64,000 nucleotides of DNA from Streptomyces diastaticus subsp. diastaticus (GCF_011170125.1 NZ_BLLN01000002.1:1-64000), one strand, 5' to 3'; shown: positions 32,102-42,247, numbered from the stretch's first letter. Made by a program: numbers and translations. Notes: a model not told the origin generated them from the sequence alone.

Positions 32102-32209
32102 AGCCCCGGACCCTAGGGGCGCCCGGACCCGCCGGGCACCCCGCGTCACCCGAACGGCCCAGCGCCGGGGCGCCCTTGTAGCCCGTACGGGGACACCGGT
32201 GGTCCGGCC

Positions 32210-33535
32210 TCACGCGGGCCAGCCGAGCACGAAGTACCGCACCCAGACGTAGAGGGCGGCCACGGCGATCGACATGGCGGTCACCACGAGGCCGTACTTG
32301 CTGAACTTCCAGAAGGAGATGTGGTAGCCGTGGCGGGCGGCGATGCCGATCACCACGACGTTGGCGGAGGAGGCGATGATCGTGGCGTTGCCCGCGAGGT
32401 CGGCGCCGAGGGCGAAGGCCCACCACAGCACGCCGGCCTCCGCGGTACCGCCGGAGGCGGCCACGATCTCCTCGACGATCGGGCTGACCGAGGCGACGAA
32501 CGGGATGTTGTCGATGACCGCCGAGGGCACCACCGAGCCGACGAGCAGCACCATCGAGGTGCTGAGCAGCTCGCCCCCCGCCGCGTCGGCGGCGGCCTTG
32601 CCGATGTCGGCGATGATCCCGGTCTGCACCATCGCGCCGACCATGACGAACAGGCCCGCGAAGAACGCCAGCGTCTCCCACTCGACGTCCTTGACGACCT
32701 CACCGGTGTCGATCTCGGCGACGATCTTGAGCCGGGAGAGGCCCAGCAGCACCAGACCGCCGGTGATGGCGATGACGGAGGGCTCCAGGTGGAGCCAGGT
32801 GTGCAGGACGAAGCAGGTCATCACGACGGTGATCACCACAGCGCAGACCCATAGCAGCCGCGGGTTGCGGATCATCTCCCGCTCGTCCAGTTCCAGCGCG
32901 GCCCGGGCCCGCTCGGGGTCGTAGCGGAAGGCCGAGCGGAACAGGTAACGGCTCAGCACGCACAGCAGGACGAGCAGCACCACCACGATGGGCGTCATGT
33001 GGATCAGGAAGTCGTTGAACGACAGGCCCGCCCGGGCGCCGATGATGATGTTCGGCGGATCGCCGATGAGGGTGGCCGCGCCGCCGATGTTGCAGGCCAT
33101 CACCTCGGCGATGAGGAAGGGGATGACGGGGAGCCCGAGCCGCTCGCAGACCAGGATGGTCACGGGCGCCATCAGCAGCACGGTGGTCACGTTGTCGAAC
33201 CAGGGCGACGGGATGGCCGTCGCCAGGATCAGCAGCACCATCAGCCGGTAGGGCTTGCCTTTGGCGCGTTTCACGGCCCAGACCGCGACGTACTCGAACA
33301 CGCCGGTGCGTTGCAGCACGGCGACGATCAGCATCATCCCGAGCAGCAGGACGAGCACGTTCCAGTCGATGCCCTCGTGCTCCGAGAAGAAGGCGTGCTC
33401 GGGACTGGTCGCCCCGATCAGCAGCATGATGACCGCGCCACCCAGTGCCACCGTCACCCGGTGCACCTTCTCGGTGGCTATGAGCACATACGCGCCGACG
33501 AACACCGCCACGGCCAACCAGCTCGTGACCCCCAA
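32210..33535 (-). CDS. ArsB/NhaD-type (ion transporter superfamily) permease
   Basis: A 441-residue membrane protein with about eleven hydrophobic segments. Two inverted halves carry the family signatures: EVMACNIGGAATLIGDPPNI in the first and FALGADLAGNATIIASSANV in the second, plus PSPWFDNVTTVLLMAPVTIL. These features define the ArsB/NhaD/SLC13-like ion transporter superfamily (arsenite, Na+/H+ or organic acid transport). No ars genes or ATPase are adjacent, so an anion or Na+/H+ role is as likely as arsenite. No ATG or GTG fits before the first helix; TTG 33535 with a G-rich ribosome binding site is the best start. Confidence 0.78.
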   Translation of the reverse strand: MGVTSWLAVAVFVGAYVLIATEKVHRVTVALGGAVIMLLIGATSPEHAFFSEHEGIDWNVLVLLLGMMLIVAVLQRTGVFEYVAVWAVKRAKGKPYRLMVLLILATAIPSPWFDNVTTVLLMAPVTILVCERLGLPVIPFLIAEVMACNIGGAATLIGDPPNIIIGARAGLSFNDFLIHMTPIVVVLLVLLCVLSRYLFRSAFRYDPERARAALELDEREMIRNPRLLWVCAVVITVVMTCFVLHTWLHLEPSVIAITGGLVLLGLSRLKIVAEIDTGEVVKDVEWETLAFFAGLFVMVGAMVQTGIIADIGKAAADAAGGELLSTSMVLLVGSVVPSAVIDNIPFVASVSPIVEEIVAASGGTAEAGVLWWAFALGADLAGNATIIASSANVVVIGIAARHGYHISFWKFSKYGLVVTAMSIAVAALYVWVRYFVLGWPA

Positions 33536-34083
33536 AACAAACCCCCCACCTGTCCTCCCGCTCCCCCCACCCCGACCAGAACGGAACAGGAACTGCCCAA
33601 CGCGCCCGACGCGGCGGAACGGGACATGCCCATGTCGGTGCCCCCCACACTCGCTCGCTCCCCACAAACCGCACCATGGGTGCCACCACCCATATCGAGC
33701 CCTGCCCCACCCCCAACCCCGCGCGCCGGGATGCGGGGTGGGCCCCATGAATTCCGGGCGCCGTCAGACAGGGCGCGCGCGCCGCGCACGGTAAGCGGAA
33801 CGTGCCACCGGCGCGCGAACGCCACCCGCCGTAAGGTCGCTGACTTACGAAACCAGCCCCTGACCGGCGTGATCATCCGCACCGGCCGGGCCGGCGCACC
33901 GCCGTCTCCGGGACGGACGGCCACCACCCACGAGGGGCGGTGCCGCACCCTCGCGGCCCCACGCCCCTTTCGGACACCGGGGGCACCTCCTCGCACGGGC
34001 CCGGCGCCGGACAACCGGGGCCGGGCCCTCCCACTCCCCGTCCGCGCCCCACCCCGCCCCGCCACCTGGATACGATCGGGACC
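33536..34083. other. 548-base divergent intergenic stretch
   Basis: C-rich on the plus strand at the permease end, with several GCGC and CACC runs. It lies between the leftward permease and the rightward glycerophosphotransferase-like gene, so it should hold both promoters, but I found no convincing promoter, operator or small gene. Confidence 0.3.
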
Positions 34084-35826
34084 ATGCCGCACCCGGCCTC
34101 CCCCGACCCGCACGACGCCACCAGGCGTGCGCCCGGCCTTCCCCTCGCCCCGACGCGGGCCCGGGCGGCGGGGCGCGGGCAGCGGAGCGTGCTGCTCGCC
34201 GTCCGCTCGGCGGTGACCCTGCACCGGCTGCTGGACGTCCTGCCGGTCTTCGACGGCGACGACCGCGTCCGGGTCCGCTTCACGCTGGTCCCCGGCTCCC
34301 GTTTCGACGTCGACGCCCTCACGGCCCTGGACCGCACCGGCGCCCGCACCATTCCGTGGCGGGACGCCTGCCACACCCGGCACGACCTGGTCCTCACCGC
34401 CAGCCCGAAGGGCGACCTCCACCTGCTGCCCGGCCCCCGGGCGCTCCTGCCGCACGGCGCCGGTTTCGGCAAGGCGCTCAGCGGCGAGGGCTCCGCGGAC
34501 GTGCCCTCCGGCCTGGACCCCGCCCACCTGCTGGCCGACGGCGAGCCCTGGGCCGACCTGCACGCCCTGGCCCACGAGGAGCAGGCGCTACGCCTGGCCC
34601 GCCACTGCCCCGAGGCCGGCCCCGCGGTCGTCGTCGGCGACCCCACGGCCGACCGCCTGCTGCGCTCCCTGCCCCATCGCGAGGAGTACCGCACGGCCCT
34701 GGGAACGGGCCCCAGGCAACTGGTCGTCCTCACTTCCACCTGGGGCCCCGAGTCGCTCATCGCCCGCCGCCCCCGATTCCCCGCCGAACTGGTCGCGCTG
34801 CTGCCGCACGACGCCTTCCAGGTCGCGTTGGTCCTGCACCCCAACGACCACAGCCGCACCGGCGGCTTCGACCTCGCACGCTGGATGGGACCCGCCCTGC
34901 GCGCCGGGCTGGTCCTGGCACGGCCGCACGAGGAGTGGGCCGCCCTGCTGGTCGCCGCCGACGCCGTGGTCACCGACCACGGCTCCACCGGGCTGTACGC
35001 CGCCGCGCTGGGCCGCCCGGTCGTCGGCGCCCACGACGGCGGCCGCGAACTGGTCCCGGACAGCCCCATGGCCCGCCTGCTCGCCCGCGCGCCCCACCTG
35101 GCGGCCGCCCACGACCTGCCGACGGCCCTGGACGCCGCCCGCCGCACCGACCTGCGGGAGCCCGTCGCCCACGCCTTCGCCCACCAGGGCCGCGCCCTGA
35201 CCCTGCTGCGCGGACACCTCTACCGTCTCCTCGGCCTGGGCCGGCCGTCCGGCCCCGTCGCCGCCCCCGCCTTCCCAGCGCCCACCACCACGCCGGAGCG
35301 GCCCACCGTCTTCGCCGTACGCGCCACGGTCTCCGGCGACCGCGTCACCGTGCACCGCTTCCCCCCGGACACCCGCGAACCGGTGCACCACCTGGCCGCC
35401 GAACACCCCGCGGCCGGCCCCGGCCCGCTCCAGAGCGCGGCCGTCCTGTGGCAGCACGCACGGACCCGGCCCGCGCCCGCCCACCACACGGCCTGGACGG
35501 CCTCCGGCTGGACGGCCTCCGGCTGGACGGCCTCCGTCCTGGAGGAGATGCCCGGCTGCCGGACCGCCGCGGCGGTCCTCTCCCGGGGGCAGGTTCTGCT
35601 GCGCCACCGCGACGCCGGACTGCTGAGCGTGACCACCGAACCCCACCGGGGCCAGGGCCGCGTCCACCACGTCGACCCGACCGCCGTCATCAGCGCCGTC
35701 CACGCCTGGCTGGCCGGCGGCCCGCCACCCCGGTCACCGCGGACACTGCTGTGCGACACCGGCCCCGTCCCGGTCCCCGTCCACCTGGCCCCGGCCGGGG
35801 AGAAGGAGCTCGACTACGAGCTGTGA
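34084..35826 (+). CDS. GT-B-fold protein resembling CDP-glycerol glycerophosphotransferases
   Basis: A 580-residue soluble protein. Central features are [31 protein letters not shown] and [20 protein letters not shown], the last being the typical nucleotide-sugar-side motif (DHxSTxxEAxxLGxP) of TagB/TagF-type CDP-glycerol transferases. The N-terminal part ([20 protein letters not shown]) is a Rossmann-like domain; the last ~150 residues have a Pro/Thr-rich linker with a three-fold WTASG repeat and an unknown end domain. Such proteins build wall polyols or glycans, but the conserved histidines of TagF are not all evident, so a non-catalytic or different role is possible. The 3' end overlaps the STAND ATPase gene by 13 bases, tail to tail. 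Confidence 0.65.
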   Translation: MPHPASPDPHDATRRAPGLPLAPTRARAAGRGQRSVLLAVRSAVTLHRLLDVLPVFDGDDRVRVRFTLVPGSRFDVDALTALDRTGARTIPWRDACHTRHDLVLTASPKGDLHLLPGPRALLPHGAGFGKALSGEGSADVPSGLDPAHLLADGEPWADLHALAHEEQALRLARHCPEAGPAVVVGDPTADRLLRSLPHREEYRTALGTGPRQLVVLTSTWGPESLIARRPRFPAELVALLPHDAFQVALVLHPNDHSRTGGFDLARWMGPALRAGLVLARPHEEWAALLVAADAVVTDHGSTGLYAAALGRPVVGAHDGGRELVPDSPMARLLARAPHLAAAHDLPTALDAARRTDLREPVAHAFAHQGRALTLLRGHLYRLLGLGRPSGPVAAPAFPAPTTTPERPTVFAVRATVSGDRVTVHRFPPDTREPVHHLAAEHPAAGPGPLQSAAVLWQHARTRPAPAHHTAWTASGWTASGWTASVLEEMPGCRTAAAVLSRGQVLLRHRDAGLLSVTTEPHRGQGRVHHVDPTAVISAVHAWLAGGPPPRSPRTLLCDTGPVPVPVHLAPAGEKELDYEL

Positions 35827-37904
35827 GAGGCCGGCAGTCCGCCCCAGAGCGCGACGACGCGGTCTGCCTCGGCCCGGTACTCCTCGGCCCGGCCGGCCTC
35901 CCCGAGCGCCTCCGCCAACTCGGCCGACTCCCGCAGCACCCGCGTCTCCTCGGTCGCCGAGCCCCGCTGCCGGGCACTCTCCAGAGCGGCCCGCACCAGC
36001 ACGGCCGCCTCCTGGAAGCGACCCGCCGCCCGCAGAGCGCGCCCCAGCTCGAACCCGGTACGCGCGGCCATCCGCTCCCTCCCCTGCTCGACGGCGGCCG
36101 CGTGCGCCGCCTCCAGGAGCCTGACGGCCTCTTCGCTGTCGCCCCGCCGCAGTGCCACCTTGCCCTCCTGGTGGGTCAGGAGCAGCACGCCGTAGGCGTT
36201 GCCGATCTGCTCGTGGATCTTCCGGGAGGCCGTGAAATCGGCGACGGCGCCCGGCAGATCGCCTCGCTCCGCCTTCAACAGGCCCTGGAACTCCACCGTC
36301 GACGCCCGCAGCCTGCGCTCCTCGAAGCTCTCGCCCAGAGCTCGCGCGGCGTGCAGCGCCCGCCCCACATGCCGCGCCGCCTCCTCGTACCGCCCCAGCT
36401 CCCACAGCGGCCGGGCCAGTTGGCACCGCATCCGCACCATCGCCGGCAGGAACTCGGTACGGTCCGCCGCCTCCACCCCGGTCCGGAAGGCGGCCAGCAC
36501 CTCGCCCAGGTGCGGGTGGTCGAGGTAGTGGGTCCACAGCGGCTCGCACAGCCCCCACGCGTCCTCGTACCGCCCGGCCTCGAAGGCCAGCCGCACGCAC
36601 CCGTACAGCGCCAGCCGGTGCTCCTCCAGCCACCGCAACGCCTGCCGCTTGTCCTCGAAGACGAGGTCGCGGACGTCCGGCCCGGCCGGTCCCGGCTGGG
36701 GGGCGAACGTCATCCGGGCGCCGGCGGCCGTACGGTCCGCCCGCGCCGCCTGCCGCCGGTACCAGCCGATCAGCGCACCCAGCGCCTGGCCGCGCTCCCG
36801 GCCCGCCGGGTCCGCCTGGCGCGAGCGCCGTTCGGCGTGCCCGCGCAGCAGGCCGTGCATCCGCCAGCCCGCCACGCTCTCCTCCAGCAGCCCGGCGATC
36901 TGCAACTCCTCCAGCAGATCGCCCGCCTCGTCGGGCCCGCACTCCAGCAGCGCCGCCGCGGGCCCCTCCCCGATCACCGGGGCGGGCAGCACGGGCAGCA
37001 GCCGGTACAGCCGGGCCGCCTGGACGCCCAGCCCCTCGTAAGCCGCGTCCCACACCGCCTCGACCATGGGGATCCCCTTCTCCCGCAGCTCGGCGGTGAG
37101 CTCCTCGACCAGCCTCGACAGGCCGCGCCGCCGGTACTTGCGCACCCACCGGCCGGCCACCAGCAGCGCCGCGGGCAGCCCGGCGCACCCCTCGACCAGG
37201 TCCGCCAGCGCCTCCGGTTCCGCCGAGAGCCGAGGGTCGTCGACCAGGTGCCGCAGCAACTCCACCGCGTCCCCGGCCGGCAAGGGCCCCACCGGCACCT
37301 CCACCGCGGCGGCCACGTCCAGGTCGTACAACGTGCCCTGGCTGGTGACGATCGCCAGGCTGCGGTCGGAGGCGGGCAGCAGCGGCGAGACCTCGCTGCC
37401 GAAGCGGGCGTTGTCGATCACCATGAGGAGCTGCTTGTCCCTGGTCAGGGTCCACAACTGCTTGACCCGGGCGGCGAACGTCCGCTCCATCCACTGCGGG
37501 GTGACACCGAGCCCGGCCAGGACGTCCCCGAGCGCGTCGGCGACCTCGACGGTGCCGTCGCGGCGCAGGTCGTCCAGATCGACGTACAGGACCCCGTCCG
37601 GGTACCGCTCGGCGAGGCCGCGGGCGACGTGGAACCCCAGCGCGGTCTTGCCGATCCCGCCGATCCCCGTCAGCAGCGCCACCACGGGCCCGGCCTGCGG
37701 CGCGTGGTCCTCCACGGCCCGCCGGATCCGCTCCTGCTCGGCCACCCGGTTCTCGAACCGCCCCACCGCAGGCGGCAGTTGGAACGGCACGACCGGCTTG
37801 GCATCCGGGCCGCCGCCCACGTACTGGTGCAACTGCTCGATCCGGCCACTCTGGACGACGACGTGCGCCCGCCCGTCCAGGTGGTTACGCGTCTCGTCCG
37901 CCAT
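35814..37904 (-). CDS. STAND NTPase (NB-ARC with TPR repeats)
   Basis: A 696-residue signalling ATPase. An N-terminal ~45-residue segment ([20 protein letters not shown]) typical of actinomycete STAND proteins precedes the NB-ARC core: Walker A GIGGIGKT at 80-87, Walker [21 protein letters not shown] of the helical GxP motif. A winged-helix region ([11 protein letters not shown]) leads to TPR-like helices over the last 250 residues ([50 protein letters not shown]). There is no recognisable effector domain. STAND proteins act as oligomerising switches in regulation or antiviral defence. Start ATG 37904. It converges on, and overlaps, the GT-B-fold gene. Confidence 0.85.
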   Translation of the reverse strand: MADETRNHLDGRAHVVVQSGRIEQLHQYVGGGPDAKPVVPFQLPPAVGRFENRVAEQERIRRAVEDHAPQAGPVVALLTGIGGIGKTALGFHVARGLAERYPDGVLYVDLDDLRRDGTVEVADALGDVLAGLGVTPQWMERTFAARVKQLWTLTRDKQLLMVIDNARFGSEVSPLLPASDRSLAIVTSQGTLYDLDVAAAVEVPVGPLPAGDAVELLRHLVDDPRLSAEPEALADLVEGCAGLPAALLVAGRWVRKYRRRGLSRLVEELTAELREKGIPMVEAVWDAAYEGLGVQAARLYRLLPVLPAPVIGEGPAAALLECGPDEAGDLLEELQIAGLLEESVAGWRMHGLLRGHAERRSRQADPAGRERGQALGALIGWYRRQAARADRTAAGARMTFAPQPGPAGPDVRDLVFEDKRQALRWLEEHRLALYGCVRLAFEAGRYEDAWGLCEPLWTHYLDHPHLGEVLAAFRTGVEAADRTEFLPAMVRMRCQLARPLWELGRYEEAARHVGRALHAARALGESFEERRLRASTVEFQGLLKAERGDLPGAVADFTASRKIHEQIGNAYGVLLLTHQEGKVALRRGDSEEAVRLLEAAHAAAVEQGRERMAARTGFELGRALRAAGRFQEAAVLVRAALESARQRGSATEETRVLRESAELAEALGEAGRAEEYRAEADRVVALWGGLPASHSS

Positions 37905-38009
37905 GAACCAACAGTATTGCCTCGCCCACGTTCCGCCAGCAAGATGCCCCGGAGGCACCCGCCCCCGGCCCGGCGCACACCCCGGAGCCACGCCCCGCCC
38001 CGCCTCCCC

Positions 38010-38687
38010 TCACCTGCGCTCGCCACGCCTCCGCGCCACCCACGACTGGCAGGTCCGCCGCGCGAACAGGCCGACGGCGAGGGGGACGACGACGGCCCCC
38101 GCGTCGATGACATGCGGAAGCCCGGGAAGGAAACCGAAGAACGCCGGCGAGAGTACGGACCTTCCGGCAAACGCCACACCCCCGACCCTCCGCCGCCGCA
38201 CCTCGTCGGCGTACAGGTGGGCGCGTGCCCTGCCGTAACGAGGCAGGGCCTGCGGAGAGTTGTTCCCCGCAGGGTCGATCTCGCACTCGGAACGCGTGGC
38301 ACCCCGGGACGTCTCGCACGTCCGGTTGCCGGTGTCGGCGTACGCGAAGCCGATACGCCGGTTGCAGAACCCGCCACCGAGAGCCCCCACGAACCCACAG
38401 TCGACTCCCGGCGCTCCGGTACGCATCTTCTTCCCCTTGCCCCGAATGATGGGCGAGCACATGCAGCCGGTCGGCACTTCCACCGTCGCGCCGCCCACGC
38501 TGTACTCCGAGGTCTGGACGGGCGCGGACCCGGCGGCCCCCGCCTGCGCCGACGACGGGCTCGTCGGTCCCAGCACGCCGGCAACAGCGGGAGCGGCGAC
38601 AAGCCCCGACACGTACTTCCTGGCCACGGAACCGGCCCCTTCCGGCGGAGCGCTTCGGCGGTCGTAGAACTCCATCGGCGCGATCAT
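38010..38687 (-). CDS. Cysteine-rich secreted/membrane protein of unknown function
   Basis: A 225-residue protein. A hydrophobic N-terminal segment (YVSGLVAAPAVAGVLGPTSP) acts as signal or anchor. The middle part contains about six cysteines in a basic, Gly-rich context (VPTGCMCSPIIRG, GVDCGFVGALGGGFCNRR, NRTCETSRGATRSECEID), suggesting a small disulfide-bonded domain. A Pro/Arg-rich stretch follows and then a second hydrophobic segment (VIDAGAVVVPLAVGLFARR) with a basic end. Start ATG 38687 or 38675; neither has a strong ribosome binding site, and a long inverted repeat overlaps the region just upstream. No homologue is known to me. Composition is less GC-biased than neighbouring genes, compatible with acquisition. 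Confidence 0.55.
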   Translation of the reverse strand: MIAPMEFYDRRSAPPEGAGSVARKYVSGLVAAPAVAGVLGPTSPSSAQAGAAGSAPVQTSEYSVGGATVEVPTGCMCSPIIRGKGKKMRTGAPGVDCGFVGALGGGFCNRRIGFAYADTGNRTCETSRGATRSECEIDPAGNNSPQALPRYGRARAHLYADEVRRRRVGGVAFAGRSVLSPAFFGFLPGLPHVIDAGAVVVPLAVGLFARRTCQSWVARRRGERR

Positions 38688-38689
38688 GG

Positions 38690-38730
38690 TCTTGGCCGCT
38701 CATCCGGCTCACCAGGCCGAGCGGCCAAGA
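38690..38730. promoter_or_regulatory. 12-base inverted repeat at the start of the cysteine-rich gene
   Basis: TCTTGGCCGCTC (38690-38701) and GAGCGGCCAAGA (38719-38730) are perfect inverted repeats separated by 17 bases. The left arm begins three bases from the first codon of the leftward gene at 38687, so the element is either an operator over its promoter or a hairpin in its leader. The rest of the 431-base stretch up to the tRNA shows no other gene. Confidence 0.5.
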
Positions 38731-39118
38731 ACCATCGCGCTGCCCAGCGACGTGCGGAGCCGACGCCGGAGCCTCGCGCCGCACGAGGCCAAGACCGCCC
38801 GCAAGGACGGAAGCGCCGCCCCGGCCGACTCCGATCCCCCATCCCCTCTGCCTCCGAGCGATCACCATGCGTCGCTGGAAACCCCTGCCGGGCCACGACT
38901 GACCCCGTCCTGTCCCCCCTCCAGCCCGCTGACGGATCTGCCACGACGGCCGCGCGCCCTCCTGACGGCAACAGGGGCGACCTCACCAACCTCGATCCGC
39001 TACGCTGTCACCGGTCACTCGACCCTCAGGGCACCGCACGGGAACACGTCCCTCCGGACACCCCCGTCACCGCCCGGACGGCCGCCTGACCAGGGCGCTT
39101 ACCTCACCACTAAGCCCC

Positions 39119-39191
39119 GCCTCCGTAGCTCAGGGGATAGAGCACCGCTCTCCTAAAGCGGGTGTCGCAGGTTCGAATCCTGCCGGGGGCA
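39119..39191 (+). tRNA. tRNA-Arg (anticodon CCU)
   Basis: A 73-base cloverleaf: acceptor GCCTCCG / CGGGGGC (one T-G pair), D arm GCTC-loop-GAGC, anticodon stem CCGCT / AGCGG around the 7-base loop CTCCTAA giving anticodon CCT (reads AGG), T arm GCAGG-TTCGAAT-CCTGC, discriminator A. CCA is not encoded, as usual in Streptomyces. It reads a rare arginine codon for this genome. tRNA genes of this kind are common integration sites. Confidence 0.97.
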
Positions 39192-39197
39192 CAGACC

Positions 39198-39233
39198 AAA
39201 GGGCCCCGGACCGATCTTGGTCCGGGGCCCTTT
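39198..39233 (+). terminator. Terminator after tRNA-Arg
   Basis: Perfect 15-base inverted repeat AAAGGGCCCCGGACC / GGTCCGGGGCCCTTT with a 6-base loop, beginning six bases after the tRNA and ending in TTT. A very strong intrinsic terminator. Confidence 0.9.
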
Positions 39234-39532
39234 GCCGTCTACAGCACGACACCGACGGGGGCGGGACGGGTGCATCCGGCGTGACGAGGGGCGAGGGCCT
39301 CCATCGGGTAGGGAGACTCCGAAGCCTCTTTCGTGGGGAGCCTGAGGAACCCCGTCCCTTCGAGTGAAAGAGGGCCCGGGCTGCCACGGCTCCCTCGCCG
39401 CACGCAGACACCCTTCGACGGCCACAGACAGTCTGCGCACCGGCAGTGCGCACTGAGTTTTCTACGGCGCTCTCCTCTAGTCTCACTCTCAGTCGGCCCG
39501 GCCACAGCGCAGTCGAAGGAGGCTCAGCGTCC

Positions 39533-41953
39533 ATGGTGCGACCGAAGACATCCCACGATCCGCTGATCGGACGAGCACGGTTCGCCACCCTCGCGGGAGT
39601 GAGCCGGTCGACCGTGACCGCCTGGGAGAGGCAGGAGAGCGGCTTCCCCACTGCGAGGCGGTCCAACGGCCAGGACTACTTCCTCTGGTCGGAAACGGTG
39701 GACTGGCTGGACCGGCGGCCTGTGCCGCCCGGACGGCTCGCGGCCGGGGAGCCCGTCGGTACCACGTACGGCGACCGTGCCCGGAAGAAGGCTGGAGGCG
39801 ACCGGCTTCCGAGCGGTACGGCGGAGGGCCTTCCTTCCGCCGGTGCGTCGTACCGCGTTCCGACCGGCGTGGACGACGAACCTCTTCCGGAGAACCGGCA
39901 GATCGTCACCGAGCTGATGGGCAGACTCGTCGACCGGGTGCGGGGGGCGGCCGGCGTGCTCGACTATCTGAACCTGCTCCTCTGCCTCCACTACCTGCGG
40001 GGTGCCGCGCCGAGCCGGTTCGGCGCCCTGGCCACTCGAGCCCGTGCCCTCCGCACCCTCGACGAGGCCGCCCAGTTGCTCCGGGACATCGGCCGGGCGG
40101 CCGACGAGGACCTGCGGGGTCGCGGTATCCATTCGAGCATGCAGGAGGCGTTGGGGCGGCTGGAACCCCGGACCGCTCGCGACCTCCGCGGCGTCGTCGA
40201 CGCGATGAGCCGTCTGACCGAGGGTGTGTTCGGGCTGATCCTCGATGAGTACGAGCACCAAGCGGCGTTGGGAAGCGGCGAGTTCTTCACGCCGCGTCCC
40301 GTGGTCCGGCTGATGACGCGGCTCGTCTGCTCGGAGTTCGGCCCTGGAGAGCCGGAGTCCGTGTACGACCCTCATGCGCGCGACGGCGGGTTCCTCATCG
40401 AGGCGTCGGCCTACTGCGCCGTGGACGACGAAGGGCCGGCACGGGGAAGGGTCCCTCGGACGTACGGCGAGACGCGGCGGGCCGACACCTGGCGACTCGC
40501 GACCATGAACCTCCTCCTCCACGGTGTCTCTCCCTCCCTCCACCTCACCCGTACGGTCCCCTGGCAGGGGGACTCGGAGAGGAACTCGCCGAGGGCGTTC
40601 GACATCGTGCTCACCAACCCACCGTTCAACATGAGTGATCCCGGAAGGGGAGAGCGCCACGAGGGGCAGTGGACGTACGGGGCTCCGCCCGTCGACAACG
40701 ACAACTTCGCCTGGGTCCAGCACTGCCTGGCCACGTTGAGCCGGCGGGGACGAGCCGGGATCATCATGCCCAACAAGGCGGGGAACTCCGGCCACAAGGC
40801 GGACCGGGTCATCCGGGGCAACCTGGTGGAGCGGGGTTGCGTCGAGAGCGTCATCGCGCTGCCGGCCCAGTTGTTCACCGGTACCGCCGTACCGGTCTCC
40901 GTATGGGTACTGCGTCATCCCGATGACCGGTGCGACAGCACTCTGTTCCTCGACGCACGGCACATGGGCGTGAAGAGCGGTTCGCGGCGGCTCCTCAGCG
41001 CCGCGGACGTCGACATCCTCGTCGACGCCTACCAGACGTACAGGCGCCCCGAAGAGGACCCCGAAGAGAACAGCCCTTCTGCCGGAGCGGGTGGCGGAGG
41101 GCGACGGGTGCCCGGCGCCGTGGTGTCCCGCGAGGAGCTCCGGAGCAGCGACTACTCGTTGAACCCCCTCGACCACGTCGAACACCGGGGCGGCGGCGGA
41201 GACGGCTCCCGGCACGAATGGGAATCCGCGTGGAAGGGGCTGTGCGATGCCGAGGGAGACCTGAGCACGGTTCAAGGGACGGTTGGTCGCCAGGCATTCC
41301 TCCAAGGGCCCGGCGGACGGCCGCCATGGCCCGGTCGGCCGGCTCGCACGGCCGACCTCGCCTCGTTGTGCGAGATCCAGGCTGGGCCCTCCTACACCAA
41401 GCTCGGTAAGGCTCAGCGCAGCGTCGACGGCGTGGTCCCCGTGGTGTTTCCGCGTCACCTGAAGGAGCGGCGCGTCAGCGACGAGGCGGACGAGCGGGTG
41501 ATGGGCGAGACGGCCCGTCGGCTGAGCCACTTCGGACTGCGGATCAACGACATCGTGTGTGTGCGTTCCGGCGCGATCACCCAGCCGGCGCTGGTACGGG
41601 AGCATCAGGACGGCTGGCTGATGAGCCCCAACGTCATCCGGCTCCGTGTGACCACGCGGCATGCCGGACGTGTGCTGCCGGAGTACCTGTTCCACTACCT
41701 GTGCCTGGAGGAGTCCGTCGCCTGGATGCGGGATCGCGCCGCGGCCACGGCTGCTCCCTCCCTCCGCTCCGAATCCCTGGGAGCGCTACGGATTCCGCTG
41801 CCGGACCTCGCCGAGCAACAGGAGGTCGTGGCCGCGCTGGAAAGCCTCGACGCGCTGGATCGCGCGCACCAGTCGGTCGCCGCCTCGGCCCGGCGCGCCC
41901 GCACCGCCCTGTCCGGTGTGCTGCTGGGTCCGCACACCCACCCCCGCGCCTGA
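39533..41953 (+). CDS. HTH-fused type I-like DNA methyltransferase-specificity protein (N6-adenine)
   Basis: An 806-residue protein that fuses several domains. Residues ~10-60 form a helix-turn-helix (FATLAGVSRSTVTAWERQES) followed by FLWSETVDWLDRRP. Residues ~130-560 are a HsdM-type methylase: SGEFFTPRPVVRLMTRLV, motif I region VYDPHARDGGFLIEA (Asp279), catalytic motif NPPF at 362-365, GRAGIIMPNKAG and LPAQLFTGTAVPVSVWVL. Residues ~600-800 form one HsdS-like target-recognition half with its conserved helix (LPDLAEQQEVVAALESLDAL). Motif I lacks the usual GSG (RDG instead), so SAM binding may be altered. No HsdR is adjacent. Start ATG 39533, ten bases after AAGGAGG. The gene lies 342 bases after tRNA-Arg. 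Confidence 0.85.
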   Translation: MVRPKTSHDPLIGRARFATLAGVSRSTVTAWERQESGFPTARRSNGQDYFLWSETVDWLDRRPVPPGRLAAGEPVGTTYGDRARKKAGGDRLPSGTAEGLPSAGASYRVPTGVDDEPLPENRQIVTELMGRLVDRVRGAAGVLDYLNLLLCLHYLRGAAPSRFGALATRARALRTLDEAAQLLRDIGRAADEDLRGRGIHSSMQEALGRLEPRTARDLRGVVDAMSRLTEGVFGLILDEYEHQAALGSGEFFTPRPVVRLMTRLVCSEFGPGEPESVYDPHARDGGFLIEASAYCAVDDEGPARGRVPRTYGETRRADTWRLATMNLLLHGVSPSLHLTRTVPWQGDSERNSPRAFDIVLTNPPFNMSDPGRGERHEGQWTYGAPPVDNDNFAWVQHCLATLSRRGRAGIIMPNKAGNSGHKADRVIRGNLVERGCVESVIALPAQLFTGTAVPVSVWVLRHPDDRCDSTLFLDARHMGVKSGSRRLLSAADVDILVDAYQTYRRPEEDPEENSPSAGAGGGGRRVPGAVVSREELRSSDYSLNPLDHVEHRGGGGDGSRHEWESAWKGLCDAEGDLSTVQGTVGRQAFLQGPGGRPPWPGRPARTADLASLCEIQAGPSYTKLGKAQRSVDGVVPVVFPRHLKERRVSDEADERVMGETARRLSHFGLRINDIVCVRSGAITQPALVREHQDGWLMSPNVIRLRVTTRHAGRVLPEYLFHYLCLEESVAWMRDRAAATAAPSLRSESLGALRIPLPDLAEQQEVVAALESLDALDRAHQSVAASARRARTALSGVLLGPHTHPRA

Positions 41954-41992
41954 CGCCCGTCCCCACCACTGAGCCGAGAAGGAAGCACCGCT

Positions 41993-42247
41993 GTGAACAC
42001 CTCCCACCAGTCGTCCCCTCCGTCGTCCCCCTCGCTCTCCCAGCCTCCGAACAGCGCGTGGATTCCCTGGCTGCTGGTCATGGTGCTGTTCTCCGCCCTG
42101 GTGGCGGCATGTGTCGGGTTCCTCAAGGCCCTCGACGGCACCCCGGTGTCCGGGGCCCTGCTCGCTGCGGGTGCCGCGTTCGGAGGAACCGCGCTTCTCT
42201 GCCTGGCTGCGGTGCCGGTGGTCCAGCAGCTGCGCCAACGAGGCTAG
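41993..42247 (+). CDS. Small membrane protein with two helices
   Basis: An 84-residue protein: a Ser/Pro-rich N-terminus, then two membrane helices (WIPWLLVMVLFSALVAACVG and SGALLAAGAAFGGTALLCLA) joined by a short loop, and a short basic C-terminus. GAAGGA precedes GTG 41993. It begins 39 bases after the methyltransferase stop in the same direction, so the two are probably one transcript. No family is recognised. Small two-helix proteins beside defence enzymes often act as membrane effectors, but nothing here proves that. Confidence 0.65.
   Translation: MNTSHQSSPPSSPSLSQPPNSAWIPWLLVMVLFSALVAACVGFLKALDGTPVSGALLAAGAAFGGTALLCLAAVPVVQQLRQRG

Noticed and set aside
34356..39089. A 1577-codon open frame on the plus strand
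   Set aside because: It runs antisense to the STAND ATPase and crosses several unrelated genes; its composition (Pro, Arg, Gly, Gln-rich) is that of a GC-rich shadow frame and shows no domains.
39119..39191. Attachment-site repeat of the tRNA-Arg 3' end
   Set aside because: I looked for a second copy of the T-arm and acceptor sequence elsewhere in the window and saw none, and no integrase gene is present; an island is therefore only a hypothesis.
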